From NCBI GenBank assembly GCA_007128515.1, contig SKXI01000146.1, positions 1-6,526 on the forward strand: 6,526 nucleotides of DNA, given 5' to 3'. The notes under the pieces were generated by a model. The model had not been told where the DNA came from. It ran no database searches and saw only the letters and a program-made list of their open reading frames with translations. Positions 1 to 5,028 of the stretch are shown piece after piece (the first letter of the stretch is position 1; each line of letters begins with the position of its first letter). This stretch comes from Halococcaceae archaeon (GTDB lineage: Archaea > Halobacteriota > Halobacteria > Halobacteriales > Halalkalicoccaceae). The translations under genes and the position numbers were made by a program.

Positions 1-235
1 CCGCATAGCCCTCTCGCTCTCCCAACACGACGCCGTTCGTGTTCACCTGCACGTGTTCGAACCCCATCTCGGTCGCTTCGGCGACGGGTTCGGGCAGGTC
101 TTCCCGGACGGTGGGTTCGCCGCCGGAGAACTGGATCGGACGGGGGGCCGCCGCCGTCGACGATCGTTTCGAGGAGCGAGTACGTTCGTACGGGAGGTGT
201 TTTCCACCGGGGCCGGAGCTCGCAAAGCAGGACGA
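1..235 (-). pseudogene. Radical SAM protein fragment, frameshifted, C-terminus beyond the left edge
   Basis: Read on the minus strand, the segment encodes CFASSGPGGKHLPYER, then PIQFSGGEPTVRED, then MGFEHVQVNTNGVVLGE. The GGEP motif and the VNTNG strand are typical of archaeal radical SAM enzymes of the MoaA/tetraether-synthase-like type. These enzymes bind SAM and a 4Fe-4S cluster through CxxxCxxC. Only the last cluster cysteine (the C of SCFA) is recognisable; the expected two upstream cysteines are absent. Between HLPYER and PIQF the same frame reads a nonsense serine/arginine stretch, while the neighbouring frame reads SLLETIVDGGGP, as the family would. This implies a one-base loss near position 182 and a one-base gain near the six-G run at 142-147. 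The frame stays open up to about 514, but upstream of SCFA it does not resemble the family. A decayed gene is most likely; sequencing indels are the alternative. The substrate cannot be inferred. Confidence 0.7.
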
Positions 236-717
236 ACCGTCGATGCCCTCTGGAGGGACCTCTCGGCCGATACGGTGACCGATCGGATGACGAACGCCTG
301 GATGGTCGGGTTCCCCTGTGTCGGAGCAGTTGGCTCCCCGGTTCCCGACGCAGCCCGTACAGAGCCCCGGCTCGAAGATGGGGCTCGAGCGCATCGAGCA
401 GCTGCTCGACCGGCACGTCGACAACGAGGAGACCGCAGAACTCCGTTCCCGGGAGTCCCCCGAACTGGTCGTCGGAACGGTCAACGTCGACGCCAGCGAG
501 TTCGAAACGTTCACTGGGGGACGTGACCGCGGAGGCGAGTGCTCGCGGAGTGGTCCCTTCGTGAGACCGGGAATCTCCTTCCCGGGTTCGGTCGTACCCC
601 GACTCGGTACCGAACGGTATCGAGACGTCCGACGGGCAGTATAGAAGAGCCCGCCTCATTCATCCCCAATCGGTCGGGTATTTCACCGGTATAGGCCCCG
701 GATTTTGGAGGGTCTAT
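236..717. other. Gap with no convincing intact gene
   Basis: No intact gene is recognisable. Part of it (about 360-530) has high-GC third positions and acidic conceptual translations on both strands: plus-strand MGLERIEQLLDRHVDNEET near 378 and minus-strand GLLVVDVPVEQLLDALEPHL near 360-440. It may therefore be decayed coding DNA, perhaps the ruined 5' part of the radical SAM gene or a separate remnant. The plus frame has slightly better third-position GC. A perfect 7-bp hairpin lies at 567-585. Two promoter-like AT-rich spots occur at 640-646 and 719-728. Confidence 0.5.
567..585. repeat. Short perfect inverted repeat (hairpin)
   Basis: CCGGGAA, a 5-base loop (TCTCC) and TTCCCGG form a perfect 7-bp stem. 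No T-run follows on either strand, so a classical archaeal poly-U terminator is not supported. It may be a structural remnant or a protein site. Confidence 0.4.
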
Positions 718-718
718 T

Positions 719-728
719 CATTAATATA
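719..728 (+). promoter_or_regulatory. TATA-box candidate for the HalOD1 gene
   Basis: CATTAATATA sits in an unusually AT-rich patch about 40 bases before the ATG at 763. Initiation about 25 bases downstream would give a leader of roughly 10-15 bases, in keeping with haloarchaeal mRNAs. No Shine-Dalgarno is seen in front of the ATG. Confidence 0.5.
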
Positions 729-762
729 TGGTGTTTTTGGTGTCGGGACGCTAGCTACGGGT

Positions 763-1233
763 ATGAGCGACTCGAGTACGACCGCCGATCGAGTCCGCCG
801 ACAGGCCTCATCGGTGGACCAACTGATGCCGACGATAACCAGAGCGGTCGCGGATCTCAACGGGCGCGATCCATCAGGAACTGTAGCTCCGAGTGAACGC
901 ATCGATCCCGTTGCACTGGAGACCCTCTTCGGGGGTAGTGCCACGGGGAAGTCGATCGACGAGGGATATCTCGTTTTCACGATGGAAGGGTGTCTGGTCG
1001 TCGTTCATCGCGACGGACTCGTCGAGGTCGTCCCTAGGGACCACGGTCCGATAACGTTCTCCGGGGCCGAGCTGGTGACCACCGAGGATTTCCGTTCCAG
1101 CCTCCGACGTCTCGTCCACGCGGCGTATCAAAACGCCGTCGACGTGGAGGGGAGCTGGCCGCTGCGCGACGACTCCGGTGTCCCCGATTACGAGACGGAA
1201 ATAACGAGATTGGCGTCGAGTCGGGTCCGATAA
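763..1233 (+). CDS. HalOD1 domain-containing protein
   Basis: A 156-residue soluble acidic protein. Residues about 18-90 match the haloarchaeal output domain HalOD1: a helix with AVADLNGRDP, then IDPVALETLF, then a beta hairpin containing VFTMEGCLVVVHRDGLVEV, where the F-x-x-x-G-C-x-V-x-V core is typical. HalOD1 is named as a presumed output module of haloarchaeal signalling proteins; its ligand and mechanism are not established. The C-terminal part (about 105-150) carries a helix followed by VDVEGSWPLRDDSGVPDYE. This resembles a 'VDVEG-W--R---PDWE' module I recall from other haloarchaeal proteins, although here the usual W is Y. Many HalOD1 proteins stop after the first domain, so this is an extended form. 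There are no membrane segments. The start at 763 is chosen because it follows the AT-rich promoter candidate and gives a complete domain. It stands alone as a transcription unit. Confidence 0.85.
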   Translation: MSDSSTTADRVRRQASSVDQLMPTITRAVADLNGRDPSGTVAPSERIDPVALETLFGGSATGKSIDEGYLVFTMEGCLVVVHRDGLVEVVPRDHGPITFSGAELVTTEDFRSSLRRLVHAAYQNAVDVEGSWPLRDDSGVPDYETEITRLASSRVR

Positions 1234-1587
1234 AACCGACCGAAGCAGAGATCCAGCCGGATGCGCGCTACGTCGTCGAGGGGCGCGAGGGATACCTCAC
1301 GGCCGTTCAGCGAACGGATCACCCGACTGCCGGCACGCCAAGCACCGTCATCAACGGGCTGTTGGCCTCGTTCTCGTAATCGTGTCCGGATACTGTACCG
1401 TCGTGCCGGGAGTTCGCGGGGTGGATTCCGTGTCGCTGACGTGACTGGAGCACCGATCGACGCCCCATGATTGGACCACTGGCGGTGTCCTCCAGCGAAC
1501 GACCGAAGGAACTACGAAGACATAGTTGGGATTTTGACAGCTCGGGGAGATATCCTCCTCGCACGAAACGACGACTCCCGGTTCCGG
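1234..1587. other. Gap between convergent genes; possible degenerate coding
   Basis: This 354-base stretch lies between the HalOD1 stop and the DsrE stop (convergent genes). I recognise no gene in it. A plus-strand frame from about 1233 to 1376 reads EAEIQPDARYVVEGREGYL and ends at TAA (1374-1376), but it has no credible start and overlaps the HalOD1 3' end in another frame. It could be the tail of a lost gene. No T-rich terminator is apparent for either flanking gene. Confidence 0.4.
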
Positions 1588-1950
1588 CTATCCGATAGTC
1601 AGGAGCTCGTGCGTTCGTGCGAGCTCGGAGATATCGGGACCGTGCTCGCCCTCCTCGCCGACGTACGCTATGCCCCGCGCTTCGATGCCGTCGGTGGCCT
1701 CGAAGGTAGTAGCACAGTGAGGGCACGCGCCCGCGATGAGTCCACGCTCCTCGGCCAGCTCGAACGGGCTCCCGACGGGGTGATCCCGATTCGATTCGAG
1801 TTCGTCCGCCCATTTCGTCGCCGACCCATCGAGGAACACCTCGACCTCGAATCCTCCGTCGTCGAGATCGAGTCCGTATTCGAGCCCGTTGACCGTCGGG
1901 CCCACGTCCTCGGTGCTCGTGTTCACGAGTATGGCGTATCTGTCTGTCAT
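1588..1950 (-). CDS. DsrE/DsrF-family sulfur-relay-like protein
   Basis: A 120-residue soluble protein with the DsrE fold signature. It has an N-terminal beta strand (YAILVNTSTED), a helix with NGLEYGLDLDD, then the strand VEVFLDGSATKW, and a central ERGLIAGACPHCATTF. The final GIAYVGEEGEHGPDISELA strand/helix is conserved in haloarchaeal members. The cysteine at 76 lies where DsrE/TusD-type proteins carry the sulfur-accepting cysteine. A second cysteine at 79 makes a CPHC pair, which could support persulfide, disulfide or metal chemistry. Family members act in persulfide transfer or sulfur oxidation, but many haloarchaeal paralogues are uncharacterised. No TusA, rhodanese or other sulfur gene lies nearby, so a specific pathway cannot be assigned. 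Length is normal for the family and the gene appears intact. The ATG at 1950 fits a TATA-like box about 37 bases upstream. Confidence 0.92.
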   Translation of the reverse strand: MTDRYAILVNTSTEDVGPTVNGLEYGLDLDDGGFEVEVFLDGSATKWADELESNRDHPVGSPFELAEERGLIAGACPHCATTFEATDGIEARGIAYVGEEGEHGPDISELARTHELLTIG

Positions 1951-1983
1951 CTCAACGGCTCCACATCGGGTTGGTGTACACGG

Positions 1984-1991
1984 CTTGTAAA
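1984..1991 (-). promoter_or_regulatory. TATA-box candidate for the DsrE-family gene
   Basis: On the minus strand, TTTACAAG lies about 37 bases before the ATG at 1950. This would allow a leader of roughly 10 bases. The flanking GATATCGA makes the whole patch AT-rich. Confidence 0.4.
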
Positions 1992-2329
1992 TCGATATCT
2001 AACCGGGAGGTGACTCGATGAGTTCACGCTCACCCGCCGGATCCGTTCGGAGCTGAAGCCGACTGTCGGTGATAGATCGCCGCTCGAGACGTCCCGGAGA
2101 CCGCTCTCGACGCTTGCCTCGAGTGCGCCCGAAGACGACCCGGGGACGACTACACACCGCCACTGCACGAGCCATCCGATCGGACGTTCGATCGATCACT
2201 GGGCCTCACACGTGTGTAGTAACGGCCCACAATGGTGGGTGACACCCGCGAGTCACTCCGGAGCCGAGCTATCGAGCGGGTGGAAACACCTGATCGCTCA
2301 CCTGCGGAACCGTTGCAGTTCTGGCCACA
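1992..2329. other. Divergent intergenic region rich in palindromes
   Basis: This gap separates the divergently transcribed DsrE-family (minus) and PadR (plus) genes. No protein-like reading frame is evident. It holds a cluster of inverted repeats between 2149 and 2239, listed separately. It is a plausible control region for the PadR gene. Confidence 0.5.
2149..2220. repeat. Inverted repeat enclosing nested palindromes
   Basis: ACTACACAC (2149-2157) and GTGTGTAGT (2212-2220) are perfect 9-bp inverted arms 54 bases apart. Inside or overlapping lie the perfect palindromes TCCGATCGGA (about 2175-2184) and CACACGTGTG (2207-2216). Just outside is CCCAC-AATG-GTGGG (2226-2239). These could be operator sites, a structured RNA or a mobile-element scar. 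They are seen in the sequence; the function is unknown. Confidence 0.5.
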
Positions 2330-2339
2330 GCTTATGAGT
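2330..2339 (+). promoter_or_regulatory. TATA-box candidate for the PadR gene
   Basis: GCTTATGAGT is centred about 26 bases before the GTG at 2360, the spacing expected for leaderless transcription. An AGGAG at 2351-2355 is also present, 4 bases before the GTG, so a Shine-Dalgarno-led start cannot be excluded if transcription begins further upstream. Confidence 0.45.
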
Positions 2340-2359
2340 GCGTAAGCGGTAGGAGTATC

Positions 2360-2644
2360 GTGAACGACCTGACAGCGTTTCAACGGGATCTCCTCTACGT
2401 GATCGCGGGGTTGGACGAACCGCACGGGCTCGGCATCAAAGCCGAACTCCAGCAGTACTACGACGACGAGATCCATCACGGTCGGCTCTACCCGAACCTC
2501 GATACCCTCGTCGAGAAGGGGTTCGTCACGAAGAGTCCCCGGGACAGACGAACGAACGAGTACTCTCTCACCGACCGAAGCGAACGCGAGCTCTCGGCTC
2601 GCCGTGAGTGGGAAGAGCAGTACGTCGAAGCGGTACCCGTGTGA
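2360..2644 (+). CDS. PadR-family transcriptional regulator
   Basis: A 94-residue winged-helix DNA-binding protein. LTAFQRDLLYVIAGLDEPHG (residues 4-23) forms the first helix and turn. GLGIKAELQQYY follows, then the diagnostic HGRLYPNLDTLVEKGFV recognition-helix region (40-56) and the wing KSPRDRRTNEYSLT (58-71). The C-terminal helix RRELSARREWEEQYV-like segment is typical of short haloarchaeal PadR proteins, which lack a long effector domain. PadR proteins bind DNA as dimers and usually repress target genes, often adjacent or self-encoded. The start is GTG at 2360, supported by the family N-terminus (MNDLTAFQRDLL) and by the TATA-like box at normal leaderless spacing. The palindrome cluster upstream (2149-2239) is a candidate operator, though it is 120 or more bases away. 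No obvious partner gene is adjacent on the same strand. Confidence 0.93.
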   Translation: MNDLTAFQRDLLYVIAGLDEPHGLGIKAELQQYYDDEIHHGRLYPNLDTLVEKGFVTKSPRDRRTNEYSLTDRSERELSARREWEEQYVEAVPV

Positions 2645-2916
2645 AGACCCCGACCGGAGAGCGACTCGTCTTCTACACGGGTCACCCGTGATCCGGATGC
2701 GTGGTCGGTTGCGCGCTCGGGCCGGTATGGATTCGACTGGCTGATGTTCGCCCCTCGCGTGATAGGTGACACGGTATTCATCCGCAGGGACGGCTACGTC
2801 CGAGGCTCGGTCCTCGGAGGAGCCCGCGACGGAGTGTCCACGGGGACGGGCGGCGTCGGCCCGACGGGGTTCGAGACCGATCGCGAGATCGACCGAACTC
2901 GGACGGCGGGATCGAT

Positions 2917-3039
2917 TCAGTGGGGACGGTCGTCCGATCGCTCACCGAGCGGTCGTTTGAGGAGGCCGAGTCGACCCAGGGCCCTCGCCAGGCCCAGGAC
3001 GACGCGGCGTCGGTAGCGTTCAGGAAGCCGGTGGATCAT
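2917..3039 (-). CDS. Possible small basic protein (40 residues), unrecognised
   Basis: An ATG at 3039 opens a 40-codon frame ending at TGA (2917-2919). The product starts MIHRLPERYRRRVVLGLARA and ends LLKRPLGERSDDRPH, predicting one amphipathic arginine-rich helix. The basic composition is unlike the acidic neighbours, which argues against a conserved haloarchaeal protein, although small nucleic-acid-binding proteins can be basic. The minus-strand reading of the TATATATA element at 3128-3135 would start a transcript near 3100 and leave a leader of about 60 bases. I do not recognise it; chance is a serious alternative. Confidence 0.22.
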   Translation of the reverse strand: MIHRLPERYRRRVVLGLARALGRLGLLKRPLGERSDDRPH

Positions 3040-3127
3040 AGTATCGGTTCTCGATGATTTCTCGTGGTGATACGGCTGCCGGGGTGGGGAAACCGATCGA
3101 GTACCGCTCGGAGTTCGTGGACCGGCG

Positions 3128-3135
3128 TATATATA
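3128..3135. promoter_or_regulatory. Strong TATA-like element, TATATATA
   Basis: GCGTATATATAGCG stands out in GC-rich surroundings and is nearly self-complementary, so it could direct transcription either way. On the plus strand a start near 3155-3160 would precede no convincing gene. On the minus strand it could serve the 40-codon ORF at 2917-3039. A non-coding RNA is a possibility. Confidence 0.4.
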
Positions 3136-3482
3136 GCGTGGATGTGATTTAGATCGGTATTCGCTCCATCCCTCCCGAACGCACCCCGTTCGTGGAGAAC
3201 GGCGTCTCTCCGGTCGGAGGTCCTCGTTCCGCCGGTTCGGTTTCTCTCCCGCCCGCGGTTCGACCCGTCGAATGGAACGAGCGATCGAACGATACGGCGT
3301 GGATGGCCGACAGGGGCCCGGGTTTCACCGAGATCGGTGATACAACGGGTCGAGATCCGGTCCCGGGGCTAGTAGGTCGTCGTCGCTCGCTCGGCCGGAG
3401 TGGAGCTGTCGTATCGTCGGTCGACGTGATCCGGACAGCTCCCGGGACCCGGTCGACGACACGGGGTGAGCGACGGTCCCCG

Positions 3483-3716
3483 TCAGATGGTCACTTTCCA
3501 CGTCGTGCTCGACGAGTACCCCCATTTTTCGACCTCGACGTCGAACTCGCCACGTTCTATCGCGGTCATGTTCACCCCGACCTCTCGGGCGCTCAGTCCG
3601 AGGTCCTCGCCGATACCTCTCGATTTGAAGTACGTCTGCTCCGAGGCTCGATCGTGGAGATATCGGAGTATTTTCATCTGTCTCTCCGTCAAGCCCTCCT
3701 CTCCTGTTCGATCCAT
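3483..3716 (-). CDS. DUF7123 family small helix-turn-helix-like protein
   Basis: A 77-residue protein closely matching the haloarchaeal DUF7123 family. An N-terminal helix (LTERQMKILRYLHDR, residues 9-23) is followed by TYFKSRGIGEDLGLSAREVG (28-47), a helix-turn-helix-like segment. The wing/strand is VNMTAIERGEFDVEVEKWGY, and the highly conserved ending is SSSTTWKV. The architecture is that of a winged-helix DNA-binding protein, and a regulatory role is inferred; I know of no experimental function. Length is normal and the gene looks intact. Start ATG at 3716 gives the family N-terminus. A 26-bp palindrome lies 21-46 bases upstream of the start and could be an autoregulatory operator or a leader hairpin. 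Neighbouring genes are more than 300 bases away, so it is probably transcribed alone. Confidence 0.92.
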   Translation of the reverse strand: MDRTGEEGLTERQMKILRYLHDRASEQTYFKSRGIGEDLGLSAREVGVNMTAIERGEFDVEVEKWGYSSSTTWKVTI

Positions 3717-3736
3717 GATCTTCTACCCGGTTCGTC

Positions 3737-3762
3737 CCGAGGTCTCCGATCGGAGATCTCGG
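3737..3762. promoter_or_regulatory. 26-bp near-perfect palindrome, candidate operator of the DUF7123 gene
   Basis: The plus strand runs from CCGAGGTCTCCG through the central CCGATCGG (3746-3753) to GGAGATCTCGG. Twelve of 13 base pairs match; the only mismatch is G3742 against T3757. It lies 21 bases upstream of the DUF7123 ATG on the minus strand. Its position and dyad symmetry suit a dimeric repressor site or a 5'-leader hairpin. The function is inferred. Confidence 0.5.
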
Positions 3763-4008
3763 TCTACGCTCCGACCATTCGTTTCGATCCTGAAAAAGAC
3801 GTGACGAACGACCGAGAAGGACCGGGGAGATCCGGCGTGTTCGTCGTCGTTCGCACGTTTTCGTCGTGGCGTCGGTAGAACCGGGAACTCGGAGAATCGG
3901 TCGGTTCCGCTCGCGTCTCGAACCGTGTATCATTGACCTGATAGAGTCGTCTGCCGCCGATAGTATACCGAGGGACAGAGGCTTCGATCGGTCGCGTCGG
4001 GACCGGCT

Positions 4009-4040
4009 CCGTCGGATCTATCGACCGTTCCGTCCGACGG
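4009..4040 (-). other. Inverted repeat just downstream of the lipoprotein gene
   Basis: CCGTCGGA (4009-4016) and TCCGACGG (4033-4040) form a perfect 8-bp stem with a 16-base loop, starting 9 bases beyond the stop of the minus-strand lipoprotein gene. It could stabilise the 3' end of the mRNA. No T-run follows on the minus strand, so termination is not shown. Confidence 0.35.
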
Positions 4041-4049
4041 TATAACTCC

Positions 4050-4655
4050 TCACTCCGCAGTACTGTCCGACTCGAACGTCCCGACGATCCGTTCGACGTA
4101 CTCCTCCTGACTGATCTCGTCGTTCGAAACGGCCTCGGCCCACTCGGTCTCGATGACGAACGAGTCCAACAGCGTCTCGTCGTCCGGATCCAGGACGAAC
4201 GCTTCGAGGCGGTCGGTCGTCAGTCCCTCCTCGATGGCTCGTGCGTACACGCCGGCGAAGACGTCGATCTCGCTCGTTACGGCCTCGCTCGTCATCCCGG
4301 TCGCGTAGTAGACGACCTCGAGGACGTCAGCGCGACGTTCGACGCTCTGCGTCTCGATTCCCTCCTCCTCGAGCCTCGAACGGACGAGGTCGACGAACTC
4401 CCCTCCGGTCTGCTCGGGGTCCGGTCCCTCGGTCTCCTCGTCCGACTCTCGCGTCTCCTCTCCGTCACCCGTGTCCGCCTCTTCGACCTCGTCGACCGTT
4501 TCGGCGTCGTCGGAGTCGTCGGGGGTCGCCTCGGTGGCGTCGTCGTCGGATCGATCCTCCTCGTTCCCCTCGTTGATATCGCCCAGACAACCCGCGAGTA
4601 CCGTGACGGTAGCGACCGTCCCCAGGAACGTTCGTCGGTTCGTACCGTTCGTCAT
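4050..4655 (-). CDS. Tat-exported acidic lipoprotein (DUF8159-like)
   Basis: A 201-residue secreted, membrane-anchored protein. The N-terminus NRRTFLG (residues 6-12) holds the twin arginines of a Tat signal, followed by a short hydrophobic stretch and the lipobox LAGC with the lipid-accepting Cys at 23. Residues about 25-80 are a disordered linker made almost wholly of D, E, S, T and G, typical of haloarchaeal surface proteins. A folded domain follows (about 85-195): FVDLVRSRLEEEGI, VLEVVYYATG, IDVFAGVYARAIEEGL, DRLEAFVLD, SFVIETEWAEAV and ISQEEYVERIVGTF. This layout resembles haloarchaeal DUF8159-type domains of unknown function; I am fairly but not fully sure of that family name. The protein should sit on the outer face of the cell membrane. 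A TATA-like TGATATCG lies about 26 bases before the ATG. No functional partner is adjacent. Confidence 0.87.
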   Translation of the reverse strand: MTNGTNRRTFLGTVATVTVLAGCLGDINEGNEEDRSDDDATEATPDDSDDAETVDEVEEADTGDGEETRESDEETEGPDPEQTGGEFVDLVRSRLEEEGIETQSVERRADVLEVVYYATGMTSEAVTSEIDVFAGVYARAIEEGLTTDRLEAFVLDPDDETLLDSFVIETEWAEAVSNDEISQEEYVERIVGTFESDSTAE

Positions 4656-4676
4656 TCGGAGACGGTGGACGAACTG

Positions 4677-4684
4677 CGATATCA
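4677..4684 (-). promoter_or_regulatory. Weak TATA-like box of the lipoprotein gene
   Basis: The minus strand reads TGATATCG about 26 bases before the ATG at 4655, the spacing expected for leaderless transcription. It is only moderately AT-rich. Confidence 0.35.
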
Positions 4685-4836
4685 GTCCCCGGTGAAGGAT
4701 GTGGAACGCTGACGGAGGATGGGGAACGACCGGTCGGGAGCGGACGCGAAAGATGACTCGAGCGACGCCGGACCAGGGGCCTCGACGAGCGGTGAGAGGA
4801 CGGTCGGTAGCTCGACGCGGTGCCTTCGACGGTGCC

Positions 4837-4909
4837 TATGGACTGCTGTCGGTCGTTCCCGGGTCCGGACGTTCGGGCGGGTTCCGTGACACGGCTACAG
4901 CAGTCCGTA
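4837..4909. repeat. 13-bp imperfect inverted repeat with 47-base spacer
   Basis: TATGGACTGCTGT (4837-4849) and ACAGCAGTCCGTA (4897-4909) pair at 12 of 13 positions. The whole unit is 73 bases long and contains no open frame of note. It could be a long-loop RNA hairpin, a protein-binding site, or the ends of a very small non-autonomous element. No flanking target-site duplication is visible. Confidence 0.5.
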
Positions 4910-5028
4910 CCGTCGTTCGATGCGTCTCGTCCGCTGAATCCGGTAGCGACGTCGAAACACTACCGCCTGCGGAACCGACGCCGTCGGGAGACCACGTCCG
5001 ACCGGTCACCCCACGCGTCTCCGTCCCA

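Larger units (their letters stand above)
2645..3482. other. Long gap (838 bases) with a promoter-like element and a possible small ORF
   Basis: No recognisable protein family is found here. A plus-strand frame at 2744-3016 (MFAPRVIGDTVFIRRDGYV...) turns arginine-rich at its end and has no promoter signal. A minus-strand 40-codon ORF (2917-3039) and a TATATATA element (3128-3135) are listed separately. The stretch from 3192 to 3482 has only arginine/proline/serine-rich open frames typical of random high-GC DNA. Confidence 0.5.
3717..4049. other. Gap upstream of the DUF7123 gene; no gene seen
   Basis: This 333-base region separates two minus-strand genes. It contains the 26-bp palindrome (3737-3762), a T-run on the minus strand (about 3790-3796), a minus-strand TATA-like GTATACTATC near 3962-3971, and an 8-bp inverted repeat next to the lipoprotein stop. 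Open frames here are arginine-rich and not protein-like. Confidence 0.5.
4656..5028. other. Gap with a spaced inverted repeat; no gene seen
   Basis: This 373-base interval lies between two minus-strand genes. Plus-strand open frames run through it but are arginine-rich or continue antisense into the membrane-protein gene. It holds the weak promoter of the lipoprotein gene (about 4677-4684) and the inverted repeat at 4837-4909. Confidence 0.5.

Noticed and set aside
583..600. tRNA T-arm-like GGGTTCGGTCGTACCCC
   Set aside because: The loop lacks the conserved pattern and no acceptor, D or anticodon arms surround it.
1319..1813. 164-codon minus-strand frame overlapping the DsrE-family gene
   Set aside because: Arginine- and serine-rich product; its first half is an out-of-frame shadow of the DsrE gene on the same strand.
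1471..2013. 180-codon plus-strand frame
   Set aside because: Mostly antisense to the DsrE-family gene, which has clear family motifs.
2744..3016. 90-codon plus-strand frame beginning MFAPRVIGDTVFIRRDGYV
   Set aside because: The first 30 residues look plausible, but the tail is arginine/proline repeat-like, there is no promoter, and I recognise no family.
3192..3878. 228-codon plus-strand frame starting at GTG
   Set aside because: Antisense to the DUF7123 gene over a third of its length and low-complexity elsewhere.
3325..3933. 202-codon minus-strand frame with a TATA-like box near 3962-3971
   Set aside because: Very arginine-rich, poor third-position GC, and it overlaps the DUF7123 gene in another frame; the promoter-like spacing alone is not enough.
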